64,000 nucleotides of DNA from Eucalyptus grandis (Eukaryota; Streptophyta; Magnoliopsida; Myrtales; Myrtaceae): the NCBI RefSeq assembly GCF_016545825.1, contig NC_052619.1:10245501-10309500 (forward strand), read 5' to 3'. Below are positions 24,467 to 38,003 of the stretch, in pieces. The translations under genes and the position numbers were made by a program. Below the pieces are notes generated by a model. It was given only the letters and a program-made list of their open reading frames with translations. It was not told the DNA's origin and did not search any database. Position 1 is the first letter of the stretch. Each line of letters starts with the position of its first letter.

Positions 24467-25144
24467 GTAAATTACTTTGAAATGCGCGCGCTCTGTTTCG
24501 CTACTCCCCTGTGTAGAGATGCTCGCCTCGGTCGATGATTTCTGCAGTCGATGCTCGCGTCCCTTGTACGCGCATTTGCTATGAAAACGGTGTGCACGTG
24601 TTTAACGGCATGTGCGACGAGTGATCGGTAGCTTTCAGCCGAGAATTAAGGATAAAGCTCGACTCTTTCCAGTTCTGGTCTCCCCTCTGTAGTTTTAGTC
24701 AATCTTATATCGGGTGCCCACCAAAAAATTCTTCGTTTTTTTCTAGCTTTTATGTACCTTCTGGCAATAGGGTCTTTGCGTCAGAGCTTGTATTTTGTGG
24801 AATTGGTTCCCTTTAATCACATGGCGCAGCCTTCTGCGGTTCTCGGGTGTGGTCTTGATCTTGCTAATAGCGTGAAGTTCGCCAAAGACGCATTGCTATT
24901 ATAGGCATGAAACTGCAGTATGGTTAGATTGAAAGAGAAGACCTGTTGCGCAACTTTCTCATTATATTTTTACATCGAGCTTTCCTTACTTTTCTGTACG
25001 TGTTTTCACAGGAAAAATAGATTTGATTAAGTTGATGTACATTCTCACATCACAGGTTTAGTTCAGAAAAAGATAGTACACAAAATTGCTTTACTGTATG
25101 TATATCCTGATTAAATGTTAAATTCCGCAGATTTACTAGGTAAA

Positions 25145-28100
25145 ATGGCCGATCATGAAAGAGATGAAGTACCAATGCTGTTGGAGATGCAGCACCAATT
25201 ATCAGATGATTATAACAGTTCTCGACATCGGGCATTTGTATCTAGGACCCGCAGCGCATCGACGTCCATCCCTATGAGCTCCATGGAGTCGCATGAAAAT
25301 ATACCTAATCTAGTAGGTTATACTGGACCTCTAAGGAGTGAAAAGAGGATGCCTTTTTCACAACTGAGCGGCCCTTTGTACATCAGTCATGGACCTGAAA
25401 AGGCCGTCAGGCGTAACCACGTTGTGCCTGTAAGAAAGCTGGTGGAATCACAATATATGCGAGAAAAATTCCCTTCTTTTGGTATAAAGGATCGCATCGA
25501 CTCCACTGATGATCACTATGCTGCTAAAAATGAGCATTTACAGAGGTCTGGGCAACTGGGGCTGTGCAATGACCCCTACTGTACAACTTGTCCCTCATAT
25601 TATAATAAAAGAGCGCAACATTCGAGTTTCAAAAGTTCTAGTATATTTGATCCCAAGGTAACTACCATACTTGCAGTGCCTTTTGCTTTGTTTGATTAGG
25701 TCCTTATTATGAGGATGTGGAGTCCTTTGATACTGAATGCTGGAAGATCTGAGATTGACTTCACCAGTATTTCAAAGATGCTTTTGTTTTGAGTACATCT
25801 TTTAGTGCATTATGCTATGTCCAATGGGAGGATATCTAAGTATACTTCTTCAAAGTAAATAAGATTCTCTGCTTAACTTTTACTTGCAGTTTCACAATGC
25901 TCTCTATGGGGATGCCAAAGGTTGGGCAAGGAGATTCTTCTCTTATGTCAATGCCCACATTCCTCGCGTTATGAATCCTCATGCTCAAGTTGTCCAGCGG
26001 TGGAACAAATTTTTTGTCATTTCTTGCTTGGTTGCTGTCTTTATAGACCCATTATTCTTCTTCGTGCTGTCTGTTCAAAAGGTATGAGCTCAGTTCCTTA
26101 TACTCCTGTCAACTTGCTAGCATTCAAGTTCAAATGGCTTGAAAAAATCTGTTGATTGGTGGAGTCCATACCGATCTTACTGTATTCTTCTTTTCTCTTT
26201 AATTCCTATATAGTTCCCAAAACGACATTGAAATTCTTGCCATAATTCACACTTCTATAAACCAACTATTCCAGGTTAAATTTATTGTCCTACTTATTGA
26301 GTTATTTCTGTCATGTTAATTTTTCAGATATTCTTCACTTTACAGATTAAGCTTCTTAATAGTGGTTTGCTGCACATTTAGGCTTCCAAACTACAATGGG
26401 TGGTGTTGCTTAGGTTTATCTTTCTTTATTACTTAATGTTATCATACTTCATTTCTAATTCTCAAAATTTGACCTTGGTACAATAGGTTAAATCTCCTTT
26501 GGCCTGGGCTGATCTAATCAACCAAATTTATCTCCTCTTAACCATAACCTTTTTTTGAATGTATTTTCCCAAAGTCATTATTATCCCTGAACCCATTTAA
26601 AAAGCTTTTGAGAAAGTCCTGGTCAAATTCAATATCCAAATTGTGACAATCTGGAAAGAGATGTCATTGATCGTCTGTGCCTAAAGTTTCTTGTTCATTT
26701 GCATTTTGGCTTTTGTGCTTGTGTTTTATTGCTCTCGTAACTTTTCTTTTGCAGATTCAAACAACCATCATGAGCTTTTTCGTTTGCACTCAATTACTTC
26801 CCTCACTTATCCATCCTTAAATGCAGGATAATATGTGTATAATTTTAAACCAGGCCATGACAACAACAATTGTTGTTTTTAGAAGCATGACGGACTTCAT
26901 ATACCTATTGCACATTCTTCTTCAGGTAGGCTGCTTTTCACCAACTCGTTGGATTGTTTCCTTTTCTTGTTGGTAATTTTAATAGTATTCTTATGTTGTT
27001 TTTCATACTCTTTGCATCCAATTTATGTTTTTGTTCCCTGAAAGAACTTTTGAATGCTTCAAGTTAAAAATTTGTTTTTCTGAGGTTAACTCCATGGTAT
27101 TCAAAAGTAAATTTTTTTTCAACTGCATCCACCGTTATGCTCCCATTAAACAGATACATATTTTCGTAGTGGACAAAGTGAATTGCAATGCTGTGTGGAT
27201 AAGTTTGACTACATATGCTGATGGGTAATCCGACCACAAACTTTCCATACCAGCTTCTCAAATGTTCCTATGCTTGAGCATCATCATTCTTAGAAAGGCA
27301 CAAGTATTACCAAGGAACTCACCTTGGAGGCATTCATCTTCTTATGTGTGAAAGAGGGTAGAGAAAAAAAGAGACAAGTGGTTCTATCTGTCATGAAAGT
27401 TTTTTTTATGATCAAAATATTTGCTAGAGTTTTTTGCATTAAAAAATAAAGACTCAATTCTTCAGAGCGGCTGGTTACACTCAAATGTTCTGGACTTCAT
27501 CAATTCGAATCTTCAATTCCCTACTTCCCAAAAGAGTAGAGTTGAAAGAAACCATCTGTAGCGAACGACTTTTCTATTGGTGTGATGTCCCTTGATACCT
27601 TCCTAATGGAAACACGGTACTCATTTTCCTTGGAAAAAGATGAGTTAGTTGCATTGCTAATAACTGATAGTTGATTTGATGGGCTTTTACTTGGTGTATA
27701 TTTTGACTTTTGTAATCATCAGATTTTAATTTCTGGAAAGACTTACCGATCTTTCACTTAAGAAACCTGCATTGGAAGAGCTTCAGACAGACTTCTATGA
27801 GATAGAAAATTATTGCCTCTCTCTCATTGTCAATCGATCTACTACAAAATCCTAATTTTACATCCCATATTCAGCACTTTATTTACGTAACTAGCATAAA
27901 TGTGTTGGGTTGGTATTTCACTTGATGCCTGACTTCCATTATGCCTAACTTCTTCAGGAAGAAATGAATAAAAGTGCAACGTTGTCATATTAGGAGCTTT
28001 CGTGGCTACCTTTCGGTCCTTGATGATTGCTTTCTTTGTCAAATTTTTACAGTTTAGGCTGGCTTACATAGCTCCTGAGACTAGGGTGGTTGGTGCTGGT

Positions 28101-31100
28101 GATTTAGTTGACCATCCAAAAAAAATCGCTCTCCATTATCTGCGAGGATACTTCTTCATAGATCTTTTTGTCACATTTCCACTTCCGCAAGTAAGTCTTT
28201 ATTTCTGCAATGCATCAACCTTAATTTGTTTCTGCATTATAATGATTTTTAACATGCCTTGACCCATATGAATAATGTAGAAGCAGGTTTTTGAGGGTTG
28301 GCAGTGTGAAACAAATTCGCATTGGATTAACTGTTCTGCCAAGTCAATTCGTATTACAATTACCTGGCTGATAACTGATGTCTCAATTGCCTTTAGAGAA
28401 TCTAGATGTCATTGCTCCTACTTATTGCAAAGAGATCACATGTTTGTAAATGGATTTGTTGTCCCTTTCAAGACTCTCTAAGGAGCTCTCCCCCAAGCCT
28501 TCACTCAACGTTTTTCTCCTGACTTGTGATATGCGTTAACATCCTGAATCTATAAAACATATAATGACATGAATGACCCCACCACATCTGGTGATGTTAA
28601 AGAGATGCTCCACTGAGTGGAGTACAATAGCTGCTAGATTCATGTATTGATATGATTTCTTTCTTCTGATCTTCAATTACTTGCTCGAGTGGTTGCAGAT
28701 ATTGATATTGCTAGTTCTACCAACATTCAAGCGTTCGTCTGCAGCAAATTATGCAAAGAATCTATTATGCGCAGGCGTTCTTATCCAGTACATTCCCAGA
28801 TTATATCGAGTTTTGCCCTTACTTGCGGGTCAGTCTCCTACTGGCTTCATTTTTGAGTCGGCATGGGCAAATTTTGTCATCAATCTTCTCATGTTTGTGT
28901 TGGCTGGCCATGTGGTTGGATCATGCTGGTACCTTCTTGGGCTACAGGTGGGTGGCATCATTTGTTTTTCTCTTCCTGATTTGTTCTTATGTATTAGAAT
29001 CCCATTAGAATAAGGATAGTGTGTCAAACTATTGCTGCAAGACTCAATACCATCAAGATTCCTCTTTGTTTAGCTGGTAATGCTAATTTCTTTCGCATTT
29101 TTGTTTGATTGTGGGAATATGTCCTTTCTGTAAGATGCTAAGTGGGGTTGAACTCATTCAGGACCTGTTTCAGGTTGTGCTTGTTTGCACCATACAACAA
29201 AGCTAAGCCCATGTCTATGGTTTGAGTTCTCTAATCACGTCCTTGTCAAATTTTGTGTCTTTACTAGCCCTTTCAGATGAATCATCGATGTGGTCTTGGA
29301 GTGATATATGACATGATACTAGTGTCTCAGATCCACATCATGCTGAGGCTGAAGCCTCTGGAATCTCCCATCAAAATTCATGTGTCATGCACTTTACTTG
29401 GGAAGGACAGTATGCCATCTCAAGGCAAAGTTATGTCCATATAAGCATGGTCTTATCGATGTGCTAAGTTTGAAGTGAATTTTTTTTATCAATTTTATTG
29501 ACATTAATGTGTCATAGGAAGATGGTCAACGCCACATGGTTCTGGACTGCAAAGGATTATATCACTACAATGTCTAATCGCATGTTATTTTATGTACTGG
29601 TCTTGGCCTGTACTGATCCTTTCTCATGGAGCTCATGTTGGCAGACGTACTTATATTATGTGACCCACGGTCCTTATACCATACATCTTTATGCTTTTCT
29701 GGGATTTTGAACTAAACACATAATAATGGGTTCTTCATTTCAGCCTTCTGTTAATATGCTGGTAAAGTAGCTCCAAAACTTAGTGACTGAATGAGAGATT
29801 TTTCCAGCAAAGCAATTCTTTCTTCGTCTAATCTCACTCTCTCCATCCTGCCAGAGGGTTAATCAATGTCTTCGGGAAGCATGCAAACCAGCCGGCCTGT
29901 GTAGCTTTATGGATTGTGGAAATGGAGACAACATTGACAAATTCAGAAAGAATGCAAAATGGACTAACTGGACAACAAATCCGAATGCTACTGCTTGTTT
30001 TAACTCCAATGATTTTGGTTATGGAATTTACCAAGACGCTGTTAATCTTACCCAAGAAGCAAGCCTGGTCACGAGATATGTGTTTTCATTGTTTTGGGGA
30101 TTCCAGGTACTTATTTACATTCTTATAGATTCAGCTTATTTCTAATTGGACCAAATATTACACTTTACAATAACCTAGCAATGCATTCCAAGGAAAAGGC
30201 ATTTTGCTCTATTTCCTGCTCTTTATCCTTTTCCTCTTAAAATTGCTTGGTTGAGGCAACATATTGAATTAGGGCAAATCTGTAGATCAATATTTCACCT
30301 GCCTTAAGAGGGAGGAAAGTTTTTTTTTTTTTGGGGCGGGGGGATGAACAATCCTTGTCCTTGATTTATTATGGGATAATAGCAAAAATCGTGCTTTAAC
30401 ATTGATCGAAAGTGCATTGTTGTTCTTGAACCTTTAATTTGTGCAATATAGTCCTTGAACTTTGACCCAATGTGTGTACAATCGTACCTAGACTTTTAAT
30501 TTGTTTAGTGTGGTCTATGAGCTATTGATAAATGCTCAACATAGTCCCTAAATTATATGAAAATGTTTAAAAGTTCAGGGACTACATTGAATATTGGACC
30601 AAAGTTCAGGAATTATATACAAATTAAAAGTTCAGGACCAATATTGCACAGGCTAAAGTTCATGGACCATATGTGTCATTTTCTGCTTTAGTATTTGTCC
30701 ACTCTTAGCAATAATCACAAGAGCAAACACACTATTAGCTGCGGCAAAGGCCTCTTCATTTCTTGAAATATACGGAATAAGATGCTTGGCTTCATGCGGG
30801 ATGAACACCTGGAACTTTTGATTTTCCGTCAATGCAAGTCAAAGCTGCAAATTTGGAGGACTCTCCACTTCATCTTTTTACCTTCTTTTTTTTTCTCTGT
30901 GACAGTTCCATTTTAATATCTTTCTATCCTTGCGGGAGTTTCTATTGTGCTTTGAACTTCCAGAAAGATTGAGGCAGTAGTGCATATCTTGGTTGTATGA
31001 GTCAATCTGTTCTCTGCTAGTAACGAGAATAGCACATTGAAATATGCGGAAAGAAGAGAAGATCATTGCATGATATTCTCTTTATGATTCTTGAGAGAGA

Positions 31101-34100
31101 GTGAATGATAAGTATGAACCCGAATAACTATTGCTTGTGGATGTCGTGTGTTAGAACAATCTGCCAGCCCATCCTGATTTAATATCCTCCAAATTCAGCC
31201 TAAACTTGTCAATTTTTTTTTTTTACTCACTATTTCCGTGGTTGCATTACCAATATGGCCTGCAGAGAAACATTCTTGTGTTTTTATAACATCATGCATT
31301 TAATGCACCTTAAAGTGAAGATACAATTTGTAACACATCGTACTCATTTTCTTTTTCAAATTTTGAAGCAAATAAGTACTCTAGCTGGAAATCAAACTCC
31401 AAGCTACTTTGTTCCAGAAGTCCTGTTTACCATGGGCATTATTGGTTTGGGCCTCTTGCTCTTTGCTCTTCTCATTGGAAATATGCAGAACTTCCTCCAG
31501 GCTCTGGGAAGAAGGTGTGACCTCTCACATTGACAAACTTTTTATATTGACAGATCTGTTAATCTTTACCGTTGTGCTTGTGCAAAATATTTGAGATTAT
31601 TTGATTGATACAATGACGACCTTTAAAAATTTTCATGTCCAAGTGTATGTGTGATGGTTATATAGCTTCCCAGACAAACAGTTCCATAATGCTATTATTT
31701 GAGATGATGAATATCCTTTTGCAGATTTTTTGTGTGAGTCTTTTAGTATTGGCTTTCAGATTTCATTCTTTGGACATGTAAATATTGTATTGGCCAGATA
31801 TGAATTCATCATGGTATCTTAGTTTATTAGCACGCATGAATCTGAGTAATTGGTATTCTTGTAATTTGTTAATCTTGAGCAACATCGAGAAGATATGGCT
31901 CTAATAATTTAGGCATTATAACAGCACCGAATGCTCATATAGGTTAGCTTCAAGAATTCATGAGCAGATCTAAGTTATGTTTTTTGGCTGGTTTGGGTTC
32001 AAGAATTGTTAACTGCCATATGAAAATGGAGCTTGCCTAAACATTCTTGTGATATTTCATGTGCAAGTGGCAGTAACTAATACTATTACTTGGGAAAAGA
32101 AACATCCTAGGCTATGTCTAGTCCTTCAAAAATGTCTTGACATCTCTTGAAATAACATACTGAAACACCATATGAGAAAGCATCCCCAAGACGACTGATG
32201 AAACTTATTAGTGCTCTACATGCACACCTTTCTGTGCACCTATGCTCCCAATTCGTATTTGTTCTTTTGACCAATACTGATTAAGAATGTTCCTAGTGAA
32301 CATTAGTGCACCTTTTTATTGCTGGACGTCTTGGATTTAAACTGTCAGCTGACTTTTATTTTTCCCCAATCCTCCCAGGAGGCTAGAGATGTCATTAAGG
32401 CGTCGTGATGTTGAGCAATGGATGAGTCACAGACGCTTACCTGAAAAGCTAAGAAGGTAAATACGGCATTTCTTCCTACCTTTCTCATGTACTTCTTCTC
32501 CTGAGTAGAGACATATCAATTGCATTATCCAGTATCCTCTTGTCATTTTAGCTGCTCGAATTTGGCGGTGAAGCAAACATGACTTCTTACAACGTCTTGC
32601 CCAATGGGGTTCATAGAAGGGTTCTGTCCAATTTATACTGAATGATGAGCTGAAAGCATCATGTTGAGTGAATTGAAAATTGTAGAAGAAAAGGGACCTT
32701 TTATCTATGAGATTGTTAGGCTATGTGGTCATTAGAACTTGTGCATAGTGTTTGATATGATCTTGGCTTTCAATTATCCTCTCTATTTGCCTGTTCATGC
32801 ATACTATCAGTGTTTTTGTGCTTCCTCATATGATTGACCATATTGTATGATTCTTTGGATTGGAAGCTGAGCAGTTTTTTCTTCATTTGGTGGGTTATAT
32901 CGAAGTCTTCTGCCTTGTTTTGTGAATATACGTACAATTAAGACTGAAGCTTGGGGGTCAATGGCACCTTTGGAAATTAGCTAGAGGACTCTGAGCCAAG
33001 TTGAAGTCCGTATGGGATATGAGCAGCAAATTTGATTCTCTATGAAGTTTTATGCGGGGGTTGGGTTGAAGATGTGCGATGGAGCAGCATTGGTTAGTAA
33101 AATGAGCTCTAATGGAAGATGGTTTGTTAAAACCAGTAACTTGAGGGCTTCAACTAGGTAGATTTTTATGTTGATGGTGGATAAATTTGACACTGTGGGT
33201 CCTACAGATCATCAGCAAAGAGATTGTGCAAGTATACCTGTGTCCTCTGCCTGCATTTTGTTTTCTATCTATACTATCATGCTTATCATCATTGGTTTCT
33301 GTGTCTCTCTGTACTTTGCATTCTGGAACTGTTTCTAGACATATTCTTTGCTGCTGCTTGAGCCAGTCATGCACTAGTGTTTTATAATGTAGTTCTGAGC
33401 ATCCGTATATTTTCACCGAATTGTGGATAAGCATCTAGACATGTAGGTCATATCCAATGTGTGCTCTATGGAGGCTCCTATTCAATTGACCAGAAATTGC
33501 CTACTATGCAGAAGAGTACTCGAAGCTGAGCGATACCATTGGGCTGCCACTAGAGGAGTCAATGAAGAAATGCTTCTCGAGGATTTTCCTGAAGATATTC
33601 AGAGGGATATAAGATGCCATCTCTTCAAATTTGTGAAAAGAGTAAGCCCTGGAACTGAGTTGAAATGAGGGTGGGATTTAGTGCAAGTTAAACCCTTAGA
33701 AATCAGTTCTCTTTTTTGTGATTACTTAGAATGAGCAGATTTTAGGGCTAGAAAAATAATTGAAGTTCACTGCTGTTGTGGATGAAGATGAAAGCCATGC
33801 TTTATAATTTAATCTTCTCTCTCTTCAATCATGTGCAGCCTTTTAAAACCAAAAGCTTTCCCCCAGGTTGAATAATTGGCTATGCTTCCATCATAGGTCT
33901 TCACTTGGAAGCTAACTACTGATGTTTGTAGCATATGCTTGATCAGATAACTAGATTAGTGGATGATCAGTCTTTAAATTTACGTCATCAAGTACTTAGA
34001 TGGATAGCTAAAAAGAAATTTTAAAGGTCTCATTTGTTGGTTTTTAGTTTCTATTGGTAAACATTACCGAGCTTTTGTCTTAGTTTTAAGTGGCATCTAG

Positions 34101-35298
34101 ATGGAGACAGCTCAATGTAGAAACTGCAAAAGAACGACATGGCTAAGAGTTTTATTGCTAGTCTCTACATTTCCCCAGAGATTGCCACTTCTGAAAACAA
34201 GCTCTAATCTTTGGAAAATGGATTTTTCAAATGTGACATGACTGGTCTGTTCTGCTGGGTTCAGCCAACAGGCAACAATTACCATCTATGCAAAAAGAAG
34301 TGCAGAACTCCAGATCTCTGTCATAGTTTTAAAAATAAAACAGTTTAAGCCACCCTGGATTCTGGACATCAAATTTGTGGCTACCATGATAAGCCTGGAC
34401 TAACATTCAACTTAAGACATATTAACAGCTATTTTATTATGTTGCAGGTGAGAATATTTGCAGTAATGGAGGATCACATCATAGATGCAATTTGTGAGAA
34501 GTTACGGAAAAAAACATACATCGAAGGAAGCAAGATCCTGCATCCTGGTGTTCTTGTTGAAAAGTTGATTTTCATTGTCTACGGGAAAATTGAGAGCAGA
34601 GGAGAAGACGGCGTTACAAGTTTATGTGAAGGAGATATATGCGGGGAAGAGCTTCTAGCTTGGTGCCTTGAGAGTTCTTCTGTAAACAAAGGTACAGATC
34701 ACAGTCTTTCTGAATAGTCTTTAATTATTGACTGACTGGACATACTAAGAGCATTTTAATATATGTAATATTGAAGATGGACGAAAGATAAGACCACCTG
34801 GAAACCGGTTGCTGAGTAACAGGACAGTAACATGTGTGACAAATGTTGAAGCCTTTGCACTACGAGCGAAAGACCTTGAAGAGGTCACCGGGTTATTTGC
34901 AAGATTCCTGCGCAATCCAAAAGTTCAAGGAGCTATAAGGTTCTTGCTCTTTCTTAACAGATGATTTAACACTACTGTATTTTACTGGCAAATCAAGCAT
35001 ATCACTGAACTATTGGCAAAAAAATAGCGATTAAGTTAACTGTTTCAGATTCCCTGTGTACGTTCTCTTTTTGAACCTAAAGGCAGGAACAACTAGTCAG
35101 TTCCATAGTTTGTAATTTGCTCATACATGGAGAGCATCAACAAATTTTTTGGATTATGCACTTGTGACAAAAACGCCTCGTTGCAGGTATGTATCACCAT
35201 ACTGGAGGGGACTTGCAACATCTCGTATTCAAGTTGCTTGGAGATACAGGAAGAAACGACTAAGTCGTGCCAACACTTCACAGTCACAGCATCCTTGA
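25145..35298 (+). CDS. CNGC20: CNGC20-like cyclic nucleotide-gated ion channel, copy B, complete
   Basis: Twelve coding exons: 25145-25657, 25890-26081, 26827-26925, 28053-28190, 28699-28947, 29855-30106, 31369-31514, 32379-32456, 33512-33641, 34448-34691, 34777-34939, 35187-35298. All introns are GT-AG and phases match; total 2316 nt, 771 residues plus TGA, close to Arabidopsis CNGC20 (about 764, from memory). Residues 1-171 are the cytosolic N-terminus with the Cys motif CNDPYCTTCP (141-150). The membrane helices start near 212. The S5-pore turret (398-481) has several N-glycosylation sequons. The filter is AGN at 487-489. The C-linker leads to the cyclic-nucleotide-binding domain with cassette GDICGEELLAWCLE (661-674), and an IQ calmodulin site lies at 749-759. 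Known role of group IVA: plasma-membrane calcium entry in immunity and salt response. The start is supported by the conserved context in copy C. Confidence 0.95.
30370..30690. mobile_element. Foldback MITE-like element in intron 6 of copy B
   Basis: About 320 bp whose ends face each other: left words such as AGTCCTTGAACTTTG and ATTTGTGCAATAT are mirrored on the right by CAAAGTTCAGG and ATATTGCACAGGC. The left half is also present in copy D (from about 55445), where a large LTR element has inserted inside it. Non-coding. Confidence 0.65.
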
Positions 35299-36171
35299 CA
35301 TTATCAAAGTACGTTGATGGTATAAATGACATTCCTCTGCTGTCTGTATTTATACTAGGTTCCAGTCATGTTGTCACTGCAAACCGTAAGAGAGGACATG
35401 TTGTAAGGGCATGATGATATAGGCATGTAACTCAAATTGTGAGACGTGAACTGTAGATTCTTCAACACAAAATGATATATGAGAGATTAGATGATGATTG
35501 CCTTGTAGGAGCGTTGATCACATAACGGATCATGACTGAGCTTTGTACAACCACTCCACTCATTGCCTACAGTGAGCTGAGATCTCCTAGAAGTGCTTGT
35601 ATAGAGGACTCCATCCGACAGAAAATTTTAGCAGGAATATCTTATAAGGACCACAGATCGGAATTGGGATGAGAAAATACAACAAATCCATTTAAATATC
35701 ACAAAAGGTCTGGAATGTGAAGACATTTGCTTTGTTGAAGCATACAGTCACAGGTTGCTCCTATGTGTTTTAATGGCATAACCTTTTGGTTAGAATGTCT
35801 TGAACTGCATAAAAGAGTACCACGGACGCCCATTTACTCTGAAGTGCGTTATTTTTGCCATTTTATTCCTCATCCGCCAGGTCGAATGTACCGAGAAGAG
35901 CTAGTAAGGAGCATAGTGTACATTGAGATTAGGTGTGAGCATAGCATTATTTTTGACACTTTATTCTTCATCGCCAGAAAAGTTTTTTACTTTCATTTTT
36001 CCAAGCTTCCTTTTTTCCTTTTTTACCAAAGCCAAGTAGCCAGTACTTCCAATGTATTGTGTAACGCAAGAATAAATTAAGAGTTTTTATTTATCGTTCT
36101 TCTCCTTCTCTTTTATTCTAGGAGCAAAGAGTAGACTAAGGTATAAATGAGGTTCTGAGATTAGGTGTGAG
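35299..36171. other. 3' flank of copy B
   Basis: The first ~150 bases are homologous to the 3' flank of copy A. No gene recognised. AATAAA at about 36071 is a candidate poly(A) signal but lies far from the stop. Confidence 0.4.
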
Positions 36172-37126
36172 TAGGGTGTGCATGGTCTGGGTGGGTGGTT
36201 CCCAACCTAGAACTTGGAACCGCCCGCTAAGAACCGGTTTCCAAAAATTGGAATCAAGGACCGCTCGCTAGTTGCATGGATCCACCCGGGAACTGGACCG
36301 AACCGCCGGTTCGGTTCCCAGGTGGATCCATAGAACCGGTCCAACCTCTGCGCCTTCCCCTTTTCGCCCTCCTCACATCTACTTATTCTGGCTCTCCCGA
36401 TCATAGTAGCTTTATTCTCCTCACGTACTAGTGCCGCGATGGCGGCGGTTGCAACCCTCGCGCCACTTCTGTCCCGACCACCACCACCATCTTTGCCACC
36501 TCCTTCGCCGTCTCCCACTCTTTCCTCGAGATCGACAATGAGGAGGACATCGGGAATGATGAGTCATTCTTAGACTTGGAGTTCGCCCCTGTCCCCAAAA
36601 ATGAGGACGATGGGGGGAGACCCGAGGAGGGGGAGGAGGAAGAGGGGAGGTAGAAGCGGGACAAGCCCAACAATGAAGAGTACGATAATGACAATGAATG
36701 TGGAGGTGGCGATGAGGATGATGGCAACGTGGAGAGAGAGTTCAAGTTTGAGGGGGGAAAGAGAATCAATTCACTATTTCGCCGAGTTCGAACTAGGACT
36801 CGAATGGAGATGAGTAGATCCGGAGATGAATTGGAGAGGAAGAGGGAATTTGAGGAGATTTTGAACTAAGAGAGACGAGATGGAGAGGAGAATAGTGAAT
36901 TGAGACAAGATGATGATTGGAGCCTAAATTTTAGATTTGCTAATTTCAAATTTTTTAAAATATTAAAAATTAATATATTATTAAAATATAACCGGTCTAG
37001 TTCCCACTGGTTCTCATAAATTGAAACCGGGAACTGAACCGGTTCCCTTAAGAACCCCCAGTTCCTGGCGGTTCCGATTTGGTTCCGGATGGTCCGAGCG
37101 GGTGCCGGTTCTTTTGCACACCCCTA
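36172..37126. mobile_element. hAT-like non-autonomous DNA transposon
   Basis: 955 bp with terminal inverted repeats TAGGGTGTGCA (left) and TGCACACCCCTA (right), and an 8-bp flanking direct repeat with one mismatch (GGTGTGAG at 36164-36171, AGTGTGAG at 37127-37134). These are hAT hallmarks. Subterminal GAACCGG / CCGGTTC words are repeated on both sides. The interior (about 36420-36830) is unlike the ends: it encodes an acidic, Glu/Asp-rich stretch in one frame (DNEEDIGNDESFLDLEF) and may be a captured host fragment. No transposase. Confidence 0.75.
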
Positions 37127-37280
37127 AGTGTGAGAAAGAGCGGCCATAAATAAATGTGTTAGAGAAAAATTACCATTTCGAATTAGATTAATTGTACCTT
37201 ATATTAATTACAATTGCATTCTCCCCCTCTATGTATAGAAGTCTTGTACTCTTCATTTCGATATATATAACATTTTTCTC

Positions 37281-38003
37281 GAGTGCTAGACACCAAACAC
37301 CAGACACCTGGAGCGCCATAAATTGGTACGAAGGCACACTTAAATGTCAAAATTGGAGAAAATGGATAACTTAAGTGGAGTAAAATGGATAACCTAAGTG
37401 CAATAGCGAGAAAATTCGGCCAAAATGTTGACGTAGCGATTTTCCGACGAGACGAGTGTAAAATGACGTTATTTTGCATGCTAACGTGGCTAGATAAGTG
37501 CAAAAAAGACATTGTTTTGTTATTGATGTAGGTAGATAATTAATTTAAAAATTAATTAAATTAAATTTAAAACTAATTTTTTTTTTTTTAAGATGGAGAT
37601 TGTAGGCGGCGGGAGCTCAAGCTCGGCGACCCTTGCCGATCCTCCCCATTGTTGTCGGCCCTTCTTGACGATGGCATTGAGGTAGTGGCGGCGAGGGCTG
37701 AGCTTTCATCCACATGCTTCCTTCCTTTATTTAAAAAAAAAATAATTAAATTAAATTTTATATTAAATTAAAATTCGTATCAAAACGATGTTGTTTTTGC
37801 GTTTCTTTACTAAGTCAGCTCTCCAGCAAGCGATGTAAGCAAGTGAAAATAATAAAAAAAAAAAAAATTGCCACGTGAGATTTCCAATGGGGTTCACCGG
37901 AGGTGACAGTAAAGTGTCTTACTTTTCAAAAAAAAAAAAATGGTAAGTGTCACTTTCCTAACTTTTGACTAAGTCCCCTTATGTCATGGTGTGGCACTTA
38001 AGC
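37281..38003. mobile_element. Small Mutator-like (MULE/MITE) element
   Basis: It shares an ordered set of words with the arms of the composite at 48325-53088: AGACACCTGGAGCGCCATAA at the start, AAATTCGGCCAAAATG, an AACGATGTTG / CGTTATTTTGCA pair, GCCACGTGAGAT, a pyrimidine-rich centre with GGCGACCCTTGCCG, and GTGGCACTTAAG at the end. It is more diverged and shorter than the composite's arms. Clear target duplication not found. Confidence 0.55.

Noticed and set aside
29498..29710. Extra exon candidate in intron 5 of CNGC copy B
   Set aside because: It has no counterpart in the CNGC family, and exons 5 and 6 join in phase 0 without it.
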